Shown: positions 25,371 through 33,760 of the stretch, in pieces
Position numbering within the stretch: position 1 is the first letter of the stretch
Layout of the letters: each line of letters opens with the position of its first letter
Source of the DNA: JANNYA01 sp031422315
GTDB lineage: Bacteria; Pseudomonadota; Gammaproteobacteria; Xanthomonadales; SZUA-5
NCBI GenBank assembly: GCA_031422315.1
Contig: JANOQN010000054.1
Coordinates: 81,656-145,655 of the forward strand
Reading direction: 5' to 3'
DNA length: 64,000 nucleotides
Translations under genes and position numbers: made by a program
The notes under the pieces: generated by a model
Told to the model about the DNA's origin: nothing
Seen by the model: only the letters and a program-made list of their open reading frames with translations
Databases searched by the model: none

Positions 25371-26759
25371 TTAGCTGAAACGTCGAACACCAACCAATGC
25401 CAGCCCGCCGAGCGCCAAAATCATGCCCAGCGCGCCAAAGGTTGACAAAGCGGGTGCCTGCACTGCACCCACCACTGCGCCGCCTGAAGCGGTGCTGGTC
25501 ACCGAATTAGCCGTTGTACAGACAGCGCCCGAGCAGGCTTGCCACGTCGCGGTAGTTTGCACTGTGGTTGCGGTGTTAAACGCTGCGCTGCCGATAAACG
25601 GGCTGGTTGCCCCTGCTGCCAGCGTAAAAGGAAAGTCGGCAAACGGTACCGCGCCAAATTGCGGGTCAGTAATACGGTGCTGGGTTGATGCAGCGCCCGT
25701 TGCCGCTGCGGTTACGCGGTAGCAATACCGCACGCTGCCGCCAAAAACCGGCAAGGTGATCGTGCTGCTAGCGGCGGCGCAGGCTGTTTGCAGATCGGCA
25801 TCAGCCGTTGTGCCTGGAACCGCACGCTTGATGAGCGTGATCGCCGCAGGGGTAGTGCCTGGGCAAGATGTTGGAATCGCGCCCTTGGCTTGATTGCCAT
25901 TGGTGCTAGCATTGTTGGAAAGCGCACCAGTCGTCAGATTATATGTTCCATACTGAAAAGTGAAAGCGCCCGCCGCGCCACCGATTGCCCAACCGTAGAG
26001 TTCATTAGTTTCGTTATCGAAATCCATGCCTTGGCTGAAATTGTGGTTATAGCCAGTTAAACCAATATTGGTTGCTACAGCCGTCGTTGGGTTGATGGAG
26101 ATCAGCTGATCATTCACGACATTGACGCCAAAAAGTTGACCGCTGCAATTCATGGCAATACCGGTAACTAAATCCGTTGTGGAAACCGTACCAACAATCG
26201 TTGCAACTGCCGTAGCAGTGTTAATGCGATACAGACGCGCAGTGAATGGAGCGGCTGCGCCTTCATTGGTGATAATGAAGCCTTGCCCGGAACTTGGGCT
26301 AACCGTTAGGTCGGAGATGTTTTCAGTGGTGTTGGTTAAGCCAGTAACCACGGCAATGGCTGTGTAAACACCGGTAGTGCGGTTCAACGTGCCGAGCGAT
26401 TTATCGGCAGCGGTATTTCGGATCGCAAACAGCGTCGTGCCGGTCGGATCGAAGTCTGCAGTGATGATGGATGACGAATTATTGGTTGATATTTGCGTTT
26501 GTGTCGCAAAATTGTTCAACGGATGCGTGAGCAAGCCTATTGGGCCGAGGCCAGGCTGCGACGCCGTGTTAAAAACTGAGGCGATGCTGGACGGCGCATT
26601 TGGATTCAATGTTGATCCACGATTATCGACAAAGGTGCCGCTGCAGCGTGTGATTTCGGCCGCTGTAAGCTCAGCTGCGGTGGCGGTGCAAGATTGCGCG
26701 AAGGCGTTCGTGCTGACAATAGTGGCTAGAAATGCTAGAACAAACGGAGTTTTTTTCAT
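25371..26759 (-). CDS. Large secreted protein with IPTL-CTERM-like tail
   Basis: A 462-residue exported protein with a signal peptide ending NAFAQ. Residues 60-300 form beta-rich repeats of the DUF4394/propeller sort (e.g. LGTLNRTTGVYTAI, LYRINTATAVATIVG, ISINPTTAVATNIG). Next comes a domain with several cysteines (CPG, CAAA, YCY, CSGAVC). The tail is PALSTFG, a hydrophobic helix, then GVRRFS. The last six residues nearly match those of the 22559-23440 protein, so both probably use the same sorting enzyme. A 10-bp inverted repeat, TTTTCTGTCA, flanks the leader (26762-26771 and 26815-26824). Function unknown. Confidence 0.75.
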   Translation of the reverse strand: MKKTPFVLAFLATIVSTNAFAQSCTATAAELTAAEITRCSGTFVDNRGSTLNPNAPSSIASVFNTASQPGLGPIGLLTHPLNNFATQTQISTNNSSSIITADFDPTGTTLFAIRNTAADKSLGTLNRTTGVYTAIAVVTGLTNTTENISDLTVSPSSGQGFIITNEGAAAPFTARLYRINTATAVATIVGTVSTTDLVTGIAMNCSGQLFGVNVVNDQLISINPTTAVATNIGLTGYNHNFSQGMDFDNETNELYGWAIGGAAGAFTFQYGTYNLTTGALSNNASTNGNQAKGAIPTSCPGTTPAAITLIKRAVPGTTADADLQTACAAASSTITLPVFGGSVRYCYRVTAAATGAASTQHRITDPQFGAVPFADFPFTLAAGATSPFIGSAAFNTATTVQTTATWQACSGAVCTTANSVTSTASGGAVVGAVQAPALSTFGALGMILALGGLALVGVRRFS

Positions 26760-26904
26760 AATTTTCTGTCATTACAGGCAACGGAAAACAATGATAACGA
26801 AGATGATGATGTTCTGACAGAAAAAATTCTTAGCGGCACCCATAAAGCCCCCCCATTTACAACGTTTCGCGCCGCAAGTGGAGAGACTAATGGCTTTTTA
26901 CGCG

Positions 26905-27423
26905 CTAAAACGGAATTTCGTCATCAAAGTCGTCTGCTGGCGGTGCTGAAGCAGCCGCACGCGCGGGTTGCGGCGCACGCGGGGTGTATCCGCCGCCGCT
27001 AGCACCACTTGCTGGCGCAGCTCTGGCAGCTGGTCGCGGCCGTTCTGCACCGCCGCCGGCTGCGCGCTGCTCACCTTCACCGCCGCCTGCGCCGCCGAGC
27101 AGTTGCAGCTCGTTGCCGATAATATCGGTGGTGTAGCGCTCAATGCCTTCCTTATCGGTGTACTTATCGGTGCGCAACGAACCTTCAATGTAAACCGATT
27201 TGCCTTTGCGCAAATATTCGCTGGCGATTTCTGCCAAACGCCCGAATAGCTTGACCCGGTGCCATTCGGTGCGTTCTTGCATTTCACCGGTGACTTTATC
27301 TTTCCAGCTTTCGTTGGTGGCTAGCTTTAAGGTTGTGATCGGCGTGCCGTTCGCACCGTACCGTGTTTCGGGGTCGGAACCGCAGTTTCCGATTAAAATG
27401 ACTTTATTGACGCCGCGTCCCAT
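26905..27423 (-). CDS. ssb: Single-stranded DNA-binding protein
   Basis: A 172-residue SSB. I start at ATG 27423, with AGGTG six bases before it; a GTG three codons upstream is open but overlaps that ribosome binding site. The OB fold covers residues 1-110 (NKVILIGNCGSDPETRY, TEWHRVKLFGRLAEIA). A Gly/Ala/Pro-rich linker follows, and the conserved acidic tip DDFDDEIPF recruits replication and repair partners. Tetramers coat single-stranded DNA during replication. Confidence 0.96.
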   Translation of the reverse strand: MGRGVNKVILIGNCGSDPETRYGANGTPITTLKLATNESWKDKVTGEMQERTEWHRVKLFGRLAEIASEYLRKGKSVYIEGSLRTDKYTDKEGIERYTTDIIGNELQLLGGAGGGEGEQRAAGGGAERPRPAARAAPASGASGGGYTPRAPQPARAAASAPPADDFDDEIPF

Positions 27424-27605
27424 GTGTTTCACCTTTGTGTAGTTGGTTTGTGGGAAAAGATTAGCACGAGTGTGCTGGCTAGTAAGCGCAGTGATTACGC
27501 TTTTGCTTGTCAGACGAATCTGACTCAGCGGATACTTGAGCCGAAGCGTTTTGCCCGGTGACGCCGGAATGGTGAAACGTTTGAAGAATTGGATTGAAGA
27601 TTTAA

Positions 27606-28691
27606 TTGAGTGAAATGCTGGCGTATGCTGTGACTGAATTTACTTTTGCGATAAATCCCGCTTTGAATGCGCCGAGCATTAGCGCAATTACCGCCGCGAA
27701 AACGCCGTTGAGCGCTGACATTTCTGCGATTCATGCGCTGCTTGCGCACGATCTTCAGCAGGTGAACGACACACTCAAGCAAGAATTGAACTCCGACGTG
27801 CCGATGATTGGGCAAATTGGTGACTATCTGATTGCAGCCGGCGGCAAGCGGCTGCGCCCGATGCTCGTACTTTTATGCGGCCGCGCGCTCGATAGTAGCG
27901 CTAGCGCGAACTCGCAAGACGTTGTTTTAGCCGCGATTATTGAGCTAATCCACACCGCAACGCTGCTGCATGATGATGTTGTTGATGAATCGTCACAGCG
28001 GCGAGCCCGCAAAACTGCGAACGCCCTGTGGGGAAATGCGCCAAGCGTGTTGGTCGGTGATTTTTTATACTCGCGCGCCTTTCAGATGATGGTGCGCTTT
28101 GGCGATATGCGGGTCATGCACGTATTGGCTAACACCACTAATTTGATCGCCGAAGGTGAAGTTTTACAGCTGATGCACCGGCACAATCCTGAGGTGTCTG
28201 AAGCACGCTATTTAGACGTCATTCGGCGAAAAACCGCGATTTTGTTCGAAGCGGCGTGCCGTTTAGCAGCAGTGACGCGCCAGCAATCTAGCGAAACCAT
28301 TGAGGCGTTGGCCGGTTACGGCATGGCGCTGGGTATGGCCTTTCAAATTGCCGATGACGTGATGGATTTTGTCGGCGATGCAAGCAGTATTGGCAAGAAC
28401 TTAGGTGATGATTTAGCAGAAGGCAAATCCACACTGCCGCTGATTTTTGCGGCAAAACGCGGCAGCGACGCGCAGGCGCTGCGCATTCGAGAAGTTCTGG
28501 AAAAGGGCGAGCGCGGCGCATTGACTGAACTGATTGCTATTTTGCGAGAGACTGACGCCATTGACGCCAGCTTTGAAGTGGCGGAGCGTTTTGCCAACGA
28601 GGCCATTGCTGCCCTTAACGTATTGCCTGAAAGCGCCGAAAAAGCCGCATTGAGCGCACTCGCGCGCTTTGCCGTGCGCCGTTTGAACTAG
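27606..28691 (+). CDS. ispB: Octaprenyl diphosphate synthase (trans-isoprenyl synthase)
   Basis: A 361-residue synthase that lengthens farnesyl diphosphate for the ubiquinone side chain. First Asp-rich motif LLHDDVVDES (Asp123, 124, 127), second QIADDVMDFVGD near residue 250; AAGGKRLRPMLVLL is the family entry motif. The start is uncertain: TTG 27606 or ATG 27615, both with weak ribosome sites. The N-terminus is about 40 residues longer than in E. coli, so a later start is possible, but no ATG is available there. The rplU-rpmA pair that is often nearby is absent. Confidence 0.92.
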   Translation: MSEMLAYAVTEFTFAINPALNAPSISAITAAKTPLSADISAIHALLAHDLQQVNDTLKQELNSDVPMIGQIGDYLIAAGGKRLRPMLVLLCGRALDSSASANSQDVVLAAIIELIHTATLLHDDVVDESSQRRARKTANALWGNAPSVLVGDFLYSRAFQMMVRFGDMRVMHVLANTTNLIAEGEVLQLMHRHNPEVSEARYLDVIRRKTAILFEAACRLAAVTRQQSSETIEALAGYGMALGMAFQIADDVMDFVGDASSIGKNLGDDLAEGKSTLPLIFAAKRGSDAQALRIREVLEKGERGALTELIAILRETDAIDASFEVAERFANEAIAALNVLPESAEKAALSALARFAVRRLN

Positions 28692-28700
28692 GGAACGCAT

Positions 28701-29702
28701 ATGCCTGAGCTGCTGCCCGGTTTTCGCTACGGCGACAAGCCAATGGCAGGGTTTAGCAAGTCCGGTGAATGTCAATTCCATCTGGATAATCTACGCTGGA
28801 TACTGCAATCGCCTTCACCCATTCATGCCGAAGCAGGAGCGGCTTACGGTTTTGACGCGTGTGCACATGCGGTTGTTGACTTCAATGCTTTAGAAAAAGC
28901 CGCCAACGAAGAATGGCTCTTCCAGCAAGAAAACGCGCCCGAGGCATTGTTCAATGCGCTACAAACCCCAGCAAGCGCGCCGCCACAGCGTTTAGGGCGC
29001 TACGCCGAAAGCCTGCTGAGCTTTTACTTGCAGCGAGCACCTAGGCATCGTTTGTTAGCCGGGCACGTACCCATTCGCAGGCCACCATCGGCCAGCACCA
29101 GCGAATCGGATCACACCACGCTAGGCGAGCTTGATTACTTGATACAAGATGCAAGCGGGCGTTTTTTGCACTGGGAGCTTGCGATCAAATTTTTCTTGGC
29201 CGAGGCTGACAAGTCAGCGCTTGAGCCGCAAGATTTTATAGGCCCAGATCGTAAAAACAGCCTGCATCTCAAGCTAGAAAAGATGTTTACCCGCCAGCTT
29301 CAGCAGCCCATACCCGATGTCTATTTGGGAAATAGTGCGTCCTCTGAAAACAAGCCCATTTGGCATCGGCAAGCCTACAGCCGTGGCTACATGTTCTATC
29401 GACTGAAAGCGCCGGTACAACGCTGCGCCGCGCTAAATCCAGATCATGCGCGCGGATTTTGGCTGCCGATGACTGAGCTAGAAAGCCTGCCTGACGCAGA
29501 TTATCTGCCGTTGCCGCGCTGGCGCTGGCTAGCGCCTGCACTTTGCTATGCGCACGAACAGCCTATGCGACGCACGGGCTTAATCAATGCGCTACATCAG
29601 CACTGGCAGGCGGAGCCTGAGCCGCGCGCGGTTTTGATCGCGCAGCTCAATCCGCAAACCGGCTTGGAAACCGCTCGATATTTCATCCGCAATCCGGGCT
29701 AA
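28701..29702 (+). CDS. DUF1853 family protein
   Basis: A 333-residue protein nine bases behind ispB, with AGGGAA before its ATG. It has the DUF1853 marks RLGRYAESLLSFYL, TLGELDYLIQ and HWELAIKFFL. The Glu-Leu-Asp ... Glu-x-Ala-x-Lys spacing looks like a PD-(D/E)xK nuclease core, but activity is unproven and the family has no assigned role. No signal peptide. Probably in one transcription unit with ispB. Confidence 0.8.
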   Translation: MPELLPGFRYGDKPMAGFSKSGECQFHLDNLRWILQSPSPIHAEAGAAYGFDACAHAVVDFNALEKAANEEWLFQQENAPEALFNALQTPASAPPQRLGRYAESLLSFYLQRAPRHRLLAGHVPIRRPPSASTSESDHTTLGELDYLIQDASGRFLHWELAIKFFLAEADKSALEPQDFIGPDRKNSLHLKLEKMFTRQLQQPIPDVYLGNSASSENKPIWHRQAYSRGYMFYRLKAPVQRCAALNPDHARGFWLPMTELESLPDADYLPLPRWRWLAPALCYAHEQPMRRTGLINALHQHWQAEPEPRAVLIAQLNPQTGLETARYFIRNPG

Positions 29703-29758
29703 TTTGCGATACTTGGGTCACGCCAAACAATACGCGATCGTCATCAAAAGGATAAACC

Positions 29759-30157
29759 ATGCAACAGCGCCAGTTAAAAGATGTCGGCGGCACCTCGGGT
29801 GGATTAGGGGAGTTTTTTCTAGGCCTAGGCTTAGCGTGCGCGGGCGGCTATTTCTTGACGCAGCAGGTGTCGGTTTCAAGCAATATGTTCACCATGTGGG
29901 GCTACAACAGCTTTGGTCTGTCGCTCATTCCCTTTATTCTTGGCGTGGTGTTGCTATTTGCAAATGCCAAATCCATAGCCGGACATGTGCTGCTGTATCT
30001 GGGCTTGATTATCATCTTGGCCGGTGTGATCATGAATTTGCGGATCTATTTTCAGCCAACCAGCTTGTTTAACACGCTGATGATGCTGGGCCTGCTAGCC
30101 GCTGGCGTTGGGCTGATTATTAAGTCGCTCAGGCCGCATATGGACGCCGTGGAATAA
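29759..30157 (+). CDS. Hypothetical four-helix membrane protein
   Basis: A 132-residue protein with four hydrophobic segments (about residues 16-34, 50-68, 75-95 and 104-122) and short loops. The N-terminal stretch is QQRQLKDVGGTSGGLGEFF, a glycine-rich lead into the first helix; I recognise no family. It is transcribed just upstream of fdxA. Confidence 0.65.
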   Translation: MQQRQLKDVGGTSGGLGEFFLGLGLACAGGYFLTQQVSVSSNMFTMWGYNSFGLSLIPFILGVVLLFANAKSIAGHVLLYLGLIIILAGVIMNLRIYFQPTSLFNTLMMLGLLAAGVGLIIKSLRPHMDAVE

Positions 30158-30188
30158 CCTCCTCCTATCCGATTTTTGAGCATCTGAA

Positions 30189-30512
30189 ATGCCCTTCGTA
30201 GTCACTGAAAGCTGTATCAAATGCAAATTCACCGATTGTGTGGAAGTGTGCCCGGTCGATTGTTTTAAAGAGGGCCCGAACTTTCTGGTGATTGATCCGG
30301 ATGAATGCATTGATTGCACGCTGTGCGAGCCAGAATGCCCGGTCAAAGCGATTTATCCGGAAGATGATGTGCCCGCAGGCCAGGAAGAATTCGTCAAGCT
30401 CAATGCAGAACTGGCCAAAAACTGGCCGACGATTACCGCCCGCAAAGATGCGCCAAGCGATGCCAAAGAATGGGAAGATAAACCCAATAAGCGGGCGCTG
30501 CTCGAACGTTAG
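30189..30512 (+). CDS. fdxA: 7Fe ferredoxin FdxA
   Basis: A 107-residue ferredoxin with a [3Fe-4S] and a [4Fe-4S] cluster. Cysteines 9, 12, 17, 21 and 25 in the first half and 40, 43, 46 and 50 (CIDCTLCEPEC) in the second give the usual pattern of the seven-iron type. The C-terminal extension (AKNWPTITARKDAP) is family-typical. It carries electrons in the cytosol. The stop is eight bases before the next gene, so the two are likely co-transcribed. Confidence 0.95.
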   Translation: MPFVVTESCIKCKFTDCVEVCPVDCFKEGPNFLVIDPDECIDCTLCEPECPVKAIYPEDDVPAGQEEFVKLNAELAKNWPTITARKDAPSDAKEWEDKPNKRALLER

Positions 30513-30520
30513 CGCTCGCT

Positions 30521-31699
30521 ATGCAAACCGCTAGTGACGCGCCAAACTGGCAGGCCAAGCTGCACGAATCCATTGGCGAGATCGCCCAACGTGATTGGGA
30601 TGCGATCAACCCAGCCGATTCAATCTTTACTTCCTGGCAGTTTCTAGAAGCTTTGGAATCAAGCGGCAGCTTGCGCGCGGAATATGGCTGGCGTCCGCTG
30701 CATTTAGCGCTTTATGATGGCGTGGCTGACAACGCTGTGCTAATTGGCGCTGTGCCTATGTATTTAAAAAACAATTCGCATGGCGAGTTTGTCTTTGATC
30801 ACGCCTGGGCAAATGCTTATGAGCGCGCGGGGTTTCGTTATTTTCCTAAGCTGCTGTGCGCGGTGCCGTACTCACCAGTGACCGGCGCTAGGCTGTTAGG
30901 AAACTCAGAGCCCGTACTGCGCGCGCTCGTCAACGCCTTGGAGCAAGAGCTAAAAGCGCTTGGGCTATCCTCGCTTCACATTAATTTTCTGACTGAAGCG
31001 CAAGCCAGCTTGTTCACTCACGATGATTGGCTACCGCGCTTTGACTGGCAGTTTCACTGGCAGCGCAAGCCCGAATGGAATGATTTTGCGGACTTTATCG
31101 CAAGTTTCGACAGCAAAAAGCGCAAAAACATCCTGCAAGAGCGCCGCAAAGTGCAGCTTGAACTCAGTGAGCGCGGGCTAACGCTGCACCAGCGCAGCGG
31201 CGGTGAATTGACCGATTCGCAAATCAAACAAGTACACGCGCTGTACGAGCACTCCTTCGATGAAAAAGGCAATACGCCCGCGCTCAATTTAGAATTCTTC
31301 AGCAGCATTTGCCGTCGTATGCCAGAAAACGTGCGAGTTATCAGCGCAGATCGAGGTGACCAGATAGTAGCGATGGCGTTCTTGCTCAAGTCCACAGATT
31401 CGCTGTATGGCCGCTACTGGGGCTGCTTTGAAGACATTCCGAATCTGCATTTTGAATGCTGCTATTACCAGGGCATTGAGCACGCGCTGGCCGAGAATTT
31501 AGCAAGATTCGAGCCAGGCGCACAGGGCGAGCACAAGCTAGCGCGTGGATTTTTACCGACCCGCACGCGCTCTGCGCATTTGATTGCTGATCCAGCACTC
31601 AGCAAACCAGTAAGACTATCTTTAGGTGAGGAAGCAAACTATCAGCAGCGCCGATTTGAGGCGTTGATGCAGCACGCGCCGTATCGAAAGCAGCCCTGA
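30521..31699 (+). CDS. FemAB/GNAT-like acyltransferase (DUF482)
   Basis: A 392-residue cytosolic protein with the DUF482 phrases SWQFLEALE, HAWANAYERAG, YFPKLLCAVPYSPVTGARLL and YGRYWGC. The fold is a double GNAT, as in FemAB peptidyltransferases. The acyl donor and acceptor are unknown. Sits between fdxA and ispE and ends one base before the ispE ATG. Confidence 0.85.
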   Translation: MQTASDAPNWQAKLHESIGEIAQRDWDAINPADSIFTSWQFLEALESSGSLRAEYGWRPLHLALYDGVADNAVLIGAVPMYLKNNSHGEFVFDHAWANAYERAGFRYFPKLLCAVPYSPVTGARLLGNSEPVLRALVNALEQELKALGLSSLHINFLTEAQASLFTHDDWLPRFDWQFHWQRKPEWNDFADFIASFDSKKRKNILQERRKVQLELSERGLTLHQRSGGELTDSQIKQVHALYEHSFDEKGNTPALNLEFFSSICRRMPENVRVISADRGDQIVAMAFLLKSTDSLYGRYWGCFEDIPNLHFECCYYQGIEHALAENLARFEPGAQGEHKLARGFLPTRTRSAHLIADPALSKPVRLSLGEEANYQQRRFEALMQHAPYRKQP

Positions 31700-31700
31700 G

Positions 31701-32552
31701 ATGGATCGAACCAGCGCCGCACGCACCTTTCAGTGCCCAGCAAAAATCAACCTATTTTTGCATTTAACCTCCCGCCGAGCGGATGGCTATCACCTGTTAG
31801 AAAGCGTATTTCGCAGCGTGAGCCTATTCGATGAAATCACACTCAGCGTCCGTGATGACGGGCAAATCCTTCGCAGCTTTGGGCCCGCAAACGTCCCTGC
31901 CGGGCTTGACTTAACCGTGCGGGCTGCCAGCTTGCTGCAACAAGTCAGCGGCAGCCGTTTGGGCGCAGATATTAAGCTTATCAAGCGCATTCCAATGGGC
32001 GCAGGCTTAGGCGGGGGCAGCTCAAATGCCGCTAGCGTTTTGCAAAATTTGAACGCACTTTGGCTCTGCGAACTCAGCCAGGCAGCGCTGCACAAGCTTG
32101 CACTTGAACTTGGTGCGGATGTGCCGTTTTTCTTAAGCGCAGGCGATCAATTCGTAACAGGCATCGGCGAGCAGCTTATGCCGATTGCCCTGCCAAAGGC
32201 ACACTATGTCATCGTCTATCCAGGCGTACATTGCCCTACCGGCCCGATGTTTCAAAACCCCAACTTGGTCAGAAATAGTGCATCGGTTGCACTTACCGAG
32301 TTGGCACGGTGCGATTTATTGAGCGATGATTTTTCCAACGCATTCGAAGCTATCGCACTTATGAGCTATCCAGAGATCGCACGCGCCAAGCAATGGCTGA
32401 TCCAGCAAGCCGGCAACGCAAGGCTCAGCGGTAGCGGTTCGGCGCTGTTCGCACAGGTTACGAGCAAAGCACGCGCGGAGCAGATTCAGACGCTATGTCC
32501 GGCACCGTGGGGGGCGTGGGCAGTGCAATCAAATTCAGGCAATTTGGATTGA
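31701..32552 (+). CDS. ispE: 4-diphosphocytidyl-2-C-methyl-D-erythritol kinase
   Basis: A 283-residue GHMP kinase in the MEP pathway of isoprenoid synthesis; it phosphorylates CDP-ME at the 2-hydroxyl. Motif 1 is CPAKINLFLHLTSRRADGYH, motif 2 the ATP loop PMGAGLGGGSSNA (98-110), motif 3 LSGSGSALFA. It begins one base behind the acyltransferase gene. The usual lolB-ispE-prs context is not present. Together with ispB upstream it supplies quinone and cell-wall isoprenoids. Confidence 0.95.
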   Translation: MDRTSAARTFQCPAKINLFLHLTSRRADGYHLLESVFRSVSLFDEITLSVRDDGQILRSFGPANVPAGLDLTVRAASLLQQVSGSRLGADIKLIKRIPMGAGLGGGSSNAASVLQNLNALWLCELSQAALHKLALELGADVPFFLSAGDQFVTGIGEQLMPIALPKAHYVIVYPGVHCPTGPMFQNPNLVRNSASVALTELARCDLLSDDFSNAFEAIALMSYPEIARAKQWLIQQAGNARLSGSGSALFAQVTSKARAEQIQTLCPAPWGAWAVQSNSGNLD

Positions 32553-32553
32553 T

Positions 32554-33051
32554 ATGCCTACCAAACCACGGCTCAATATTATCTGGCACAGTCGAACCGG
32601 CGCGGCGCAAGCACTCGTTTTTGCCATGCGCGAAGCCGCAAGCGCATTTGCAGTTGACGCGCGCGCTATCTCAGCAAGCGACGCAAATGCGCAAGATTTA
32701 ATCCAGGCAGATGGCGTCATCTTCTGCGGACCCGAATACTTAGCCAGCTTAAACGGCGTCATGAAAGATTTTTTTGATCGCAGCTACTACGCAACATTAG
32801 ATCATTGCAACGGCAAGCCTTATGCGCAGGTTATTGCCGCAGGATCGGATGGCTCGGGTGCAGTACGCCAGCTAGCCCGCATTGCCACGGGTTTACGGCT
32901 ACGGGCAATCGCCGACCCGCTGATTGTCGTCGTACATGCCCAAACGACCGAGCAGATTCTTGCGCAAAAATTGCTGAGCCCTGATCAGCTGGGACCCGCG
33001 ATTGAGCTGGCGGCAGGTTTTGCGGCGGGGCTTGAGGCGGGGATTTACTAA
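32554..33051 (+). CDS. Flavodoxin-fold NAD(P)H-dependent oxidoreductase
   Basis: A 165-residue flavodoxin-like protein starting one base behind ispE. The phosphate loop HSRTGAAQAL binds FMN, CGPEYLASLNGVMKDFFDR lines the isoalloxazine, and GSDGSGAVRQL is a later loop. The family is related to WrbA-type quinone reductases, but the substrate is unknown. It ends before a strong terminator shared with atpC. Confidence 0.82.
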   Translation: MPTKPRLNIIWHSRTGAAQALVFAMREAASAFAVDARAISASDANAQDLIQADGVIFCGPEYLASLNGVMKDFFDRSYYATLDHCNGKPYAQVIAAGSDGSGAVRQLARIATGLRLRAIADPLIVVVHAQTTEQILAQKLLSPDQLGPAIELAAGFAAGLEAGIY

Positions 33052-33100
33052 TTTGATTGATTAATTGGATTGCACCTTGAGCGTGCGCCCAAGATCGCAG

Positions 33101-33137
33101 CCAAACAAAAGCCCGCGTGACGCGGGCTTTTGTTTGG
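33101..33137. terminator. Strong bidirectional terminator (atp operon end)
   Basis: A perfect 17-bp stem (CCAAACAAAAGCCCGCG and its complement) with a TGA loop. It terminates the atp operon on the minus strand and the ispE run on the plus strand. Confidence 0.93.
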
Positions 33138-33151
33138 CTATTTGCAGAAGT

Positions 33152-33577
33152 TTAATGCCTGAGATTCTTTCGCAAACGCTCAAGCGCCTGCAGCTGCGCT
33201 ACCGCCTGCATCAGCTGCTGCTGCGCCGCAGCGATATCCATGGCCGCATCGCGACCAGCGAGCAATCGCTCGGCTTCGGCCTTCGCTTCAAGCGCATGCG
33301 CTTCATCGATATCCGACGCACGCAGCGCGGTGTCTGATAGCACGGTAATCAAATCCGGCTGCACTTCTAGAATGCCACCCGAGACGTAAAAGTGCTGCTC
33401 AGGCGCATCGCCATTGAGAACCCGCACTTGACCCGGTTTGATGCGCGTAATCAGCGGCGCATGGCTAGGCGCAATGCCCAGCTCGCCGACTTCACCACTA
33501 ACGATCACCAGTGTTGCCAGACCCGAAAAAATTTCGCGCTCGGCAGAAACGATATTGCATTGAATTGTGTTTGCCAT
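33152..33577 (-). CDS. atpC: ATP synthase F1 epsilon subunit
   Basis: A 141-residue epsilon subunit, the last gene of the atp operon. It has the N-terminal beta-sandwich (QCNIVSAEREIFSG, GELGIAPSHAPLITRIKPG) and the C-terminal helical hairpin that inhibits ATP hydrolysis. It couples gamma rotation to the c ring. A 183-bp gap with a repeat element separates it from atpD, unusually wide for this operon. Confidence 0.96.
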   Translation of the reverse strand: MANTIQCNIVSAEREIFSGLATLVIVSGEVGELGIAPSHAPLITRIKPGQVRVLNGDAPEQHFYVSGGILEVQPDLITVLSDTALRASDIDEAHALEAKAEAERLLAGRDAAMDIAAAQQQLMQAVAQLQALERLRKNLRH

Positions 33578-33632
33578 GTTTGCGCTCCAAATTTTTTACC
33601 GCAGTTTTTATCTCAAGATCGGTTTAAAGCGT

Positions 33633-33742
33633 AGCGAGCAAGCCCAATCGCAAGGCGCCGCGAGCGAGAATCCCCAGGAGCGCACCGAGGTACGTGACTT
33701 GGATTCAAGCGAAGTGGCAACGCGGCGAGTGGGCTGCGCAGT
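33633..33742. repeat. Candidate intergenic repeat between atpC and atpD
   Basis: This gap contains TAGCGAGCAAGC, then CCCCAGGAGCGCACCGAGG, then GAAGTGGCAACGCGGCGAG. The pattern resembles a dispersed element seen in intergenic regions of several gammaproteobacteria (GTACGCTCCTGGG core on the other strand). No second copy was found by eye in this window, so the call rests on memory of the pattern. Confidence 0.45.
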
Positions 33743-33760
33743 AGCGTTAAGCCAGTAGCT

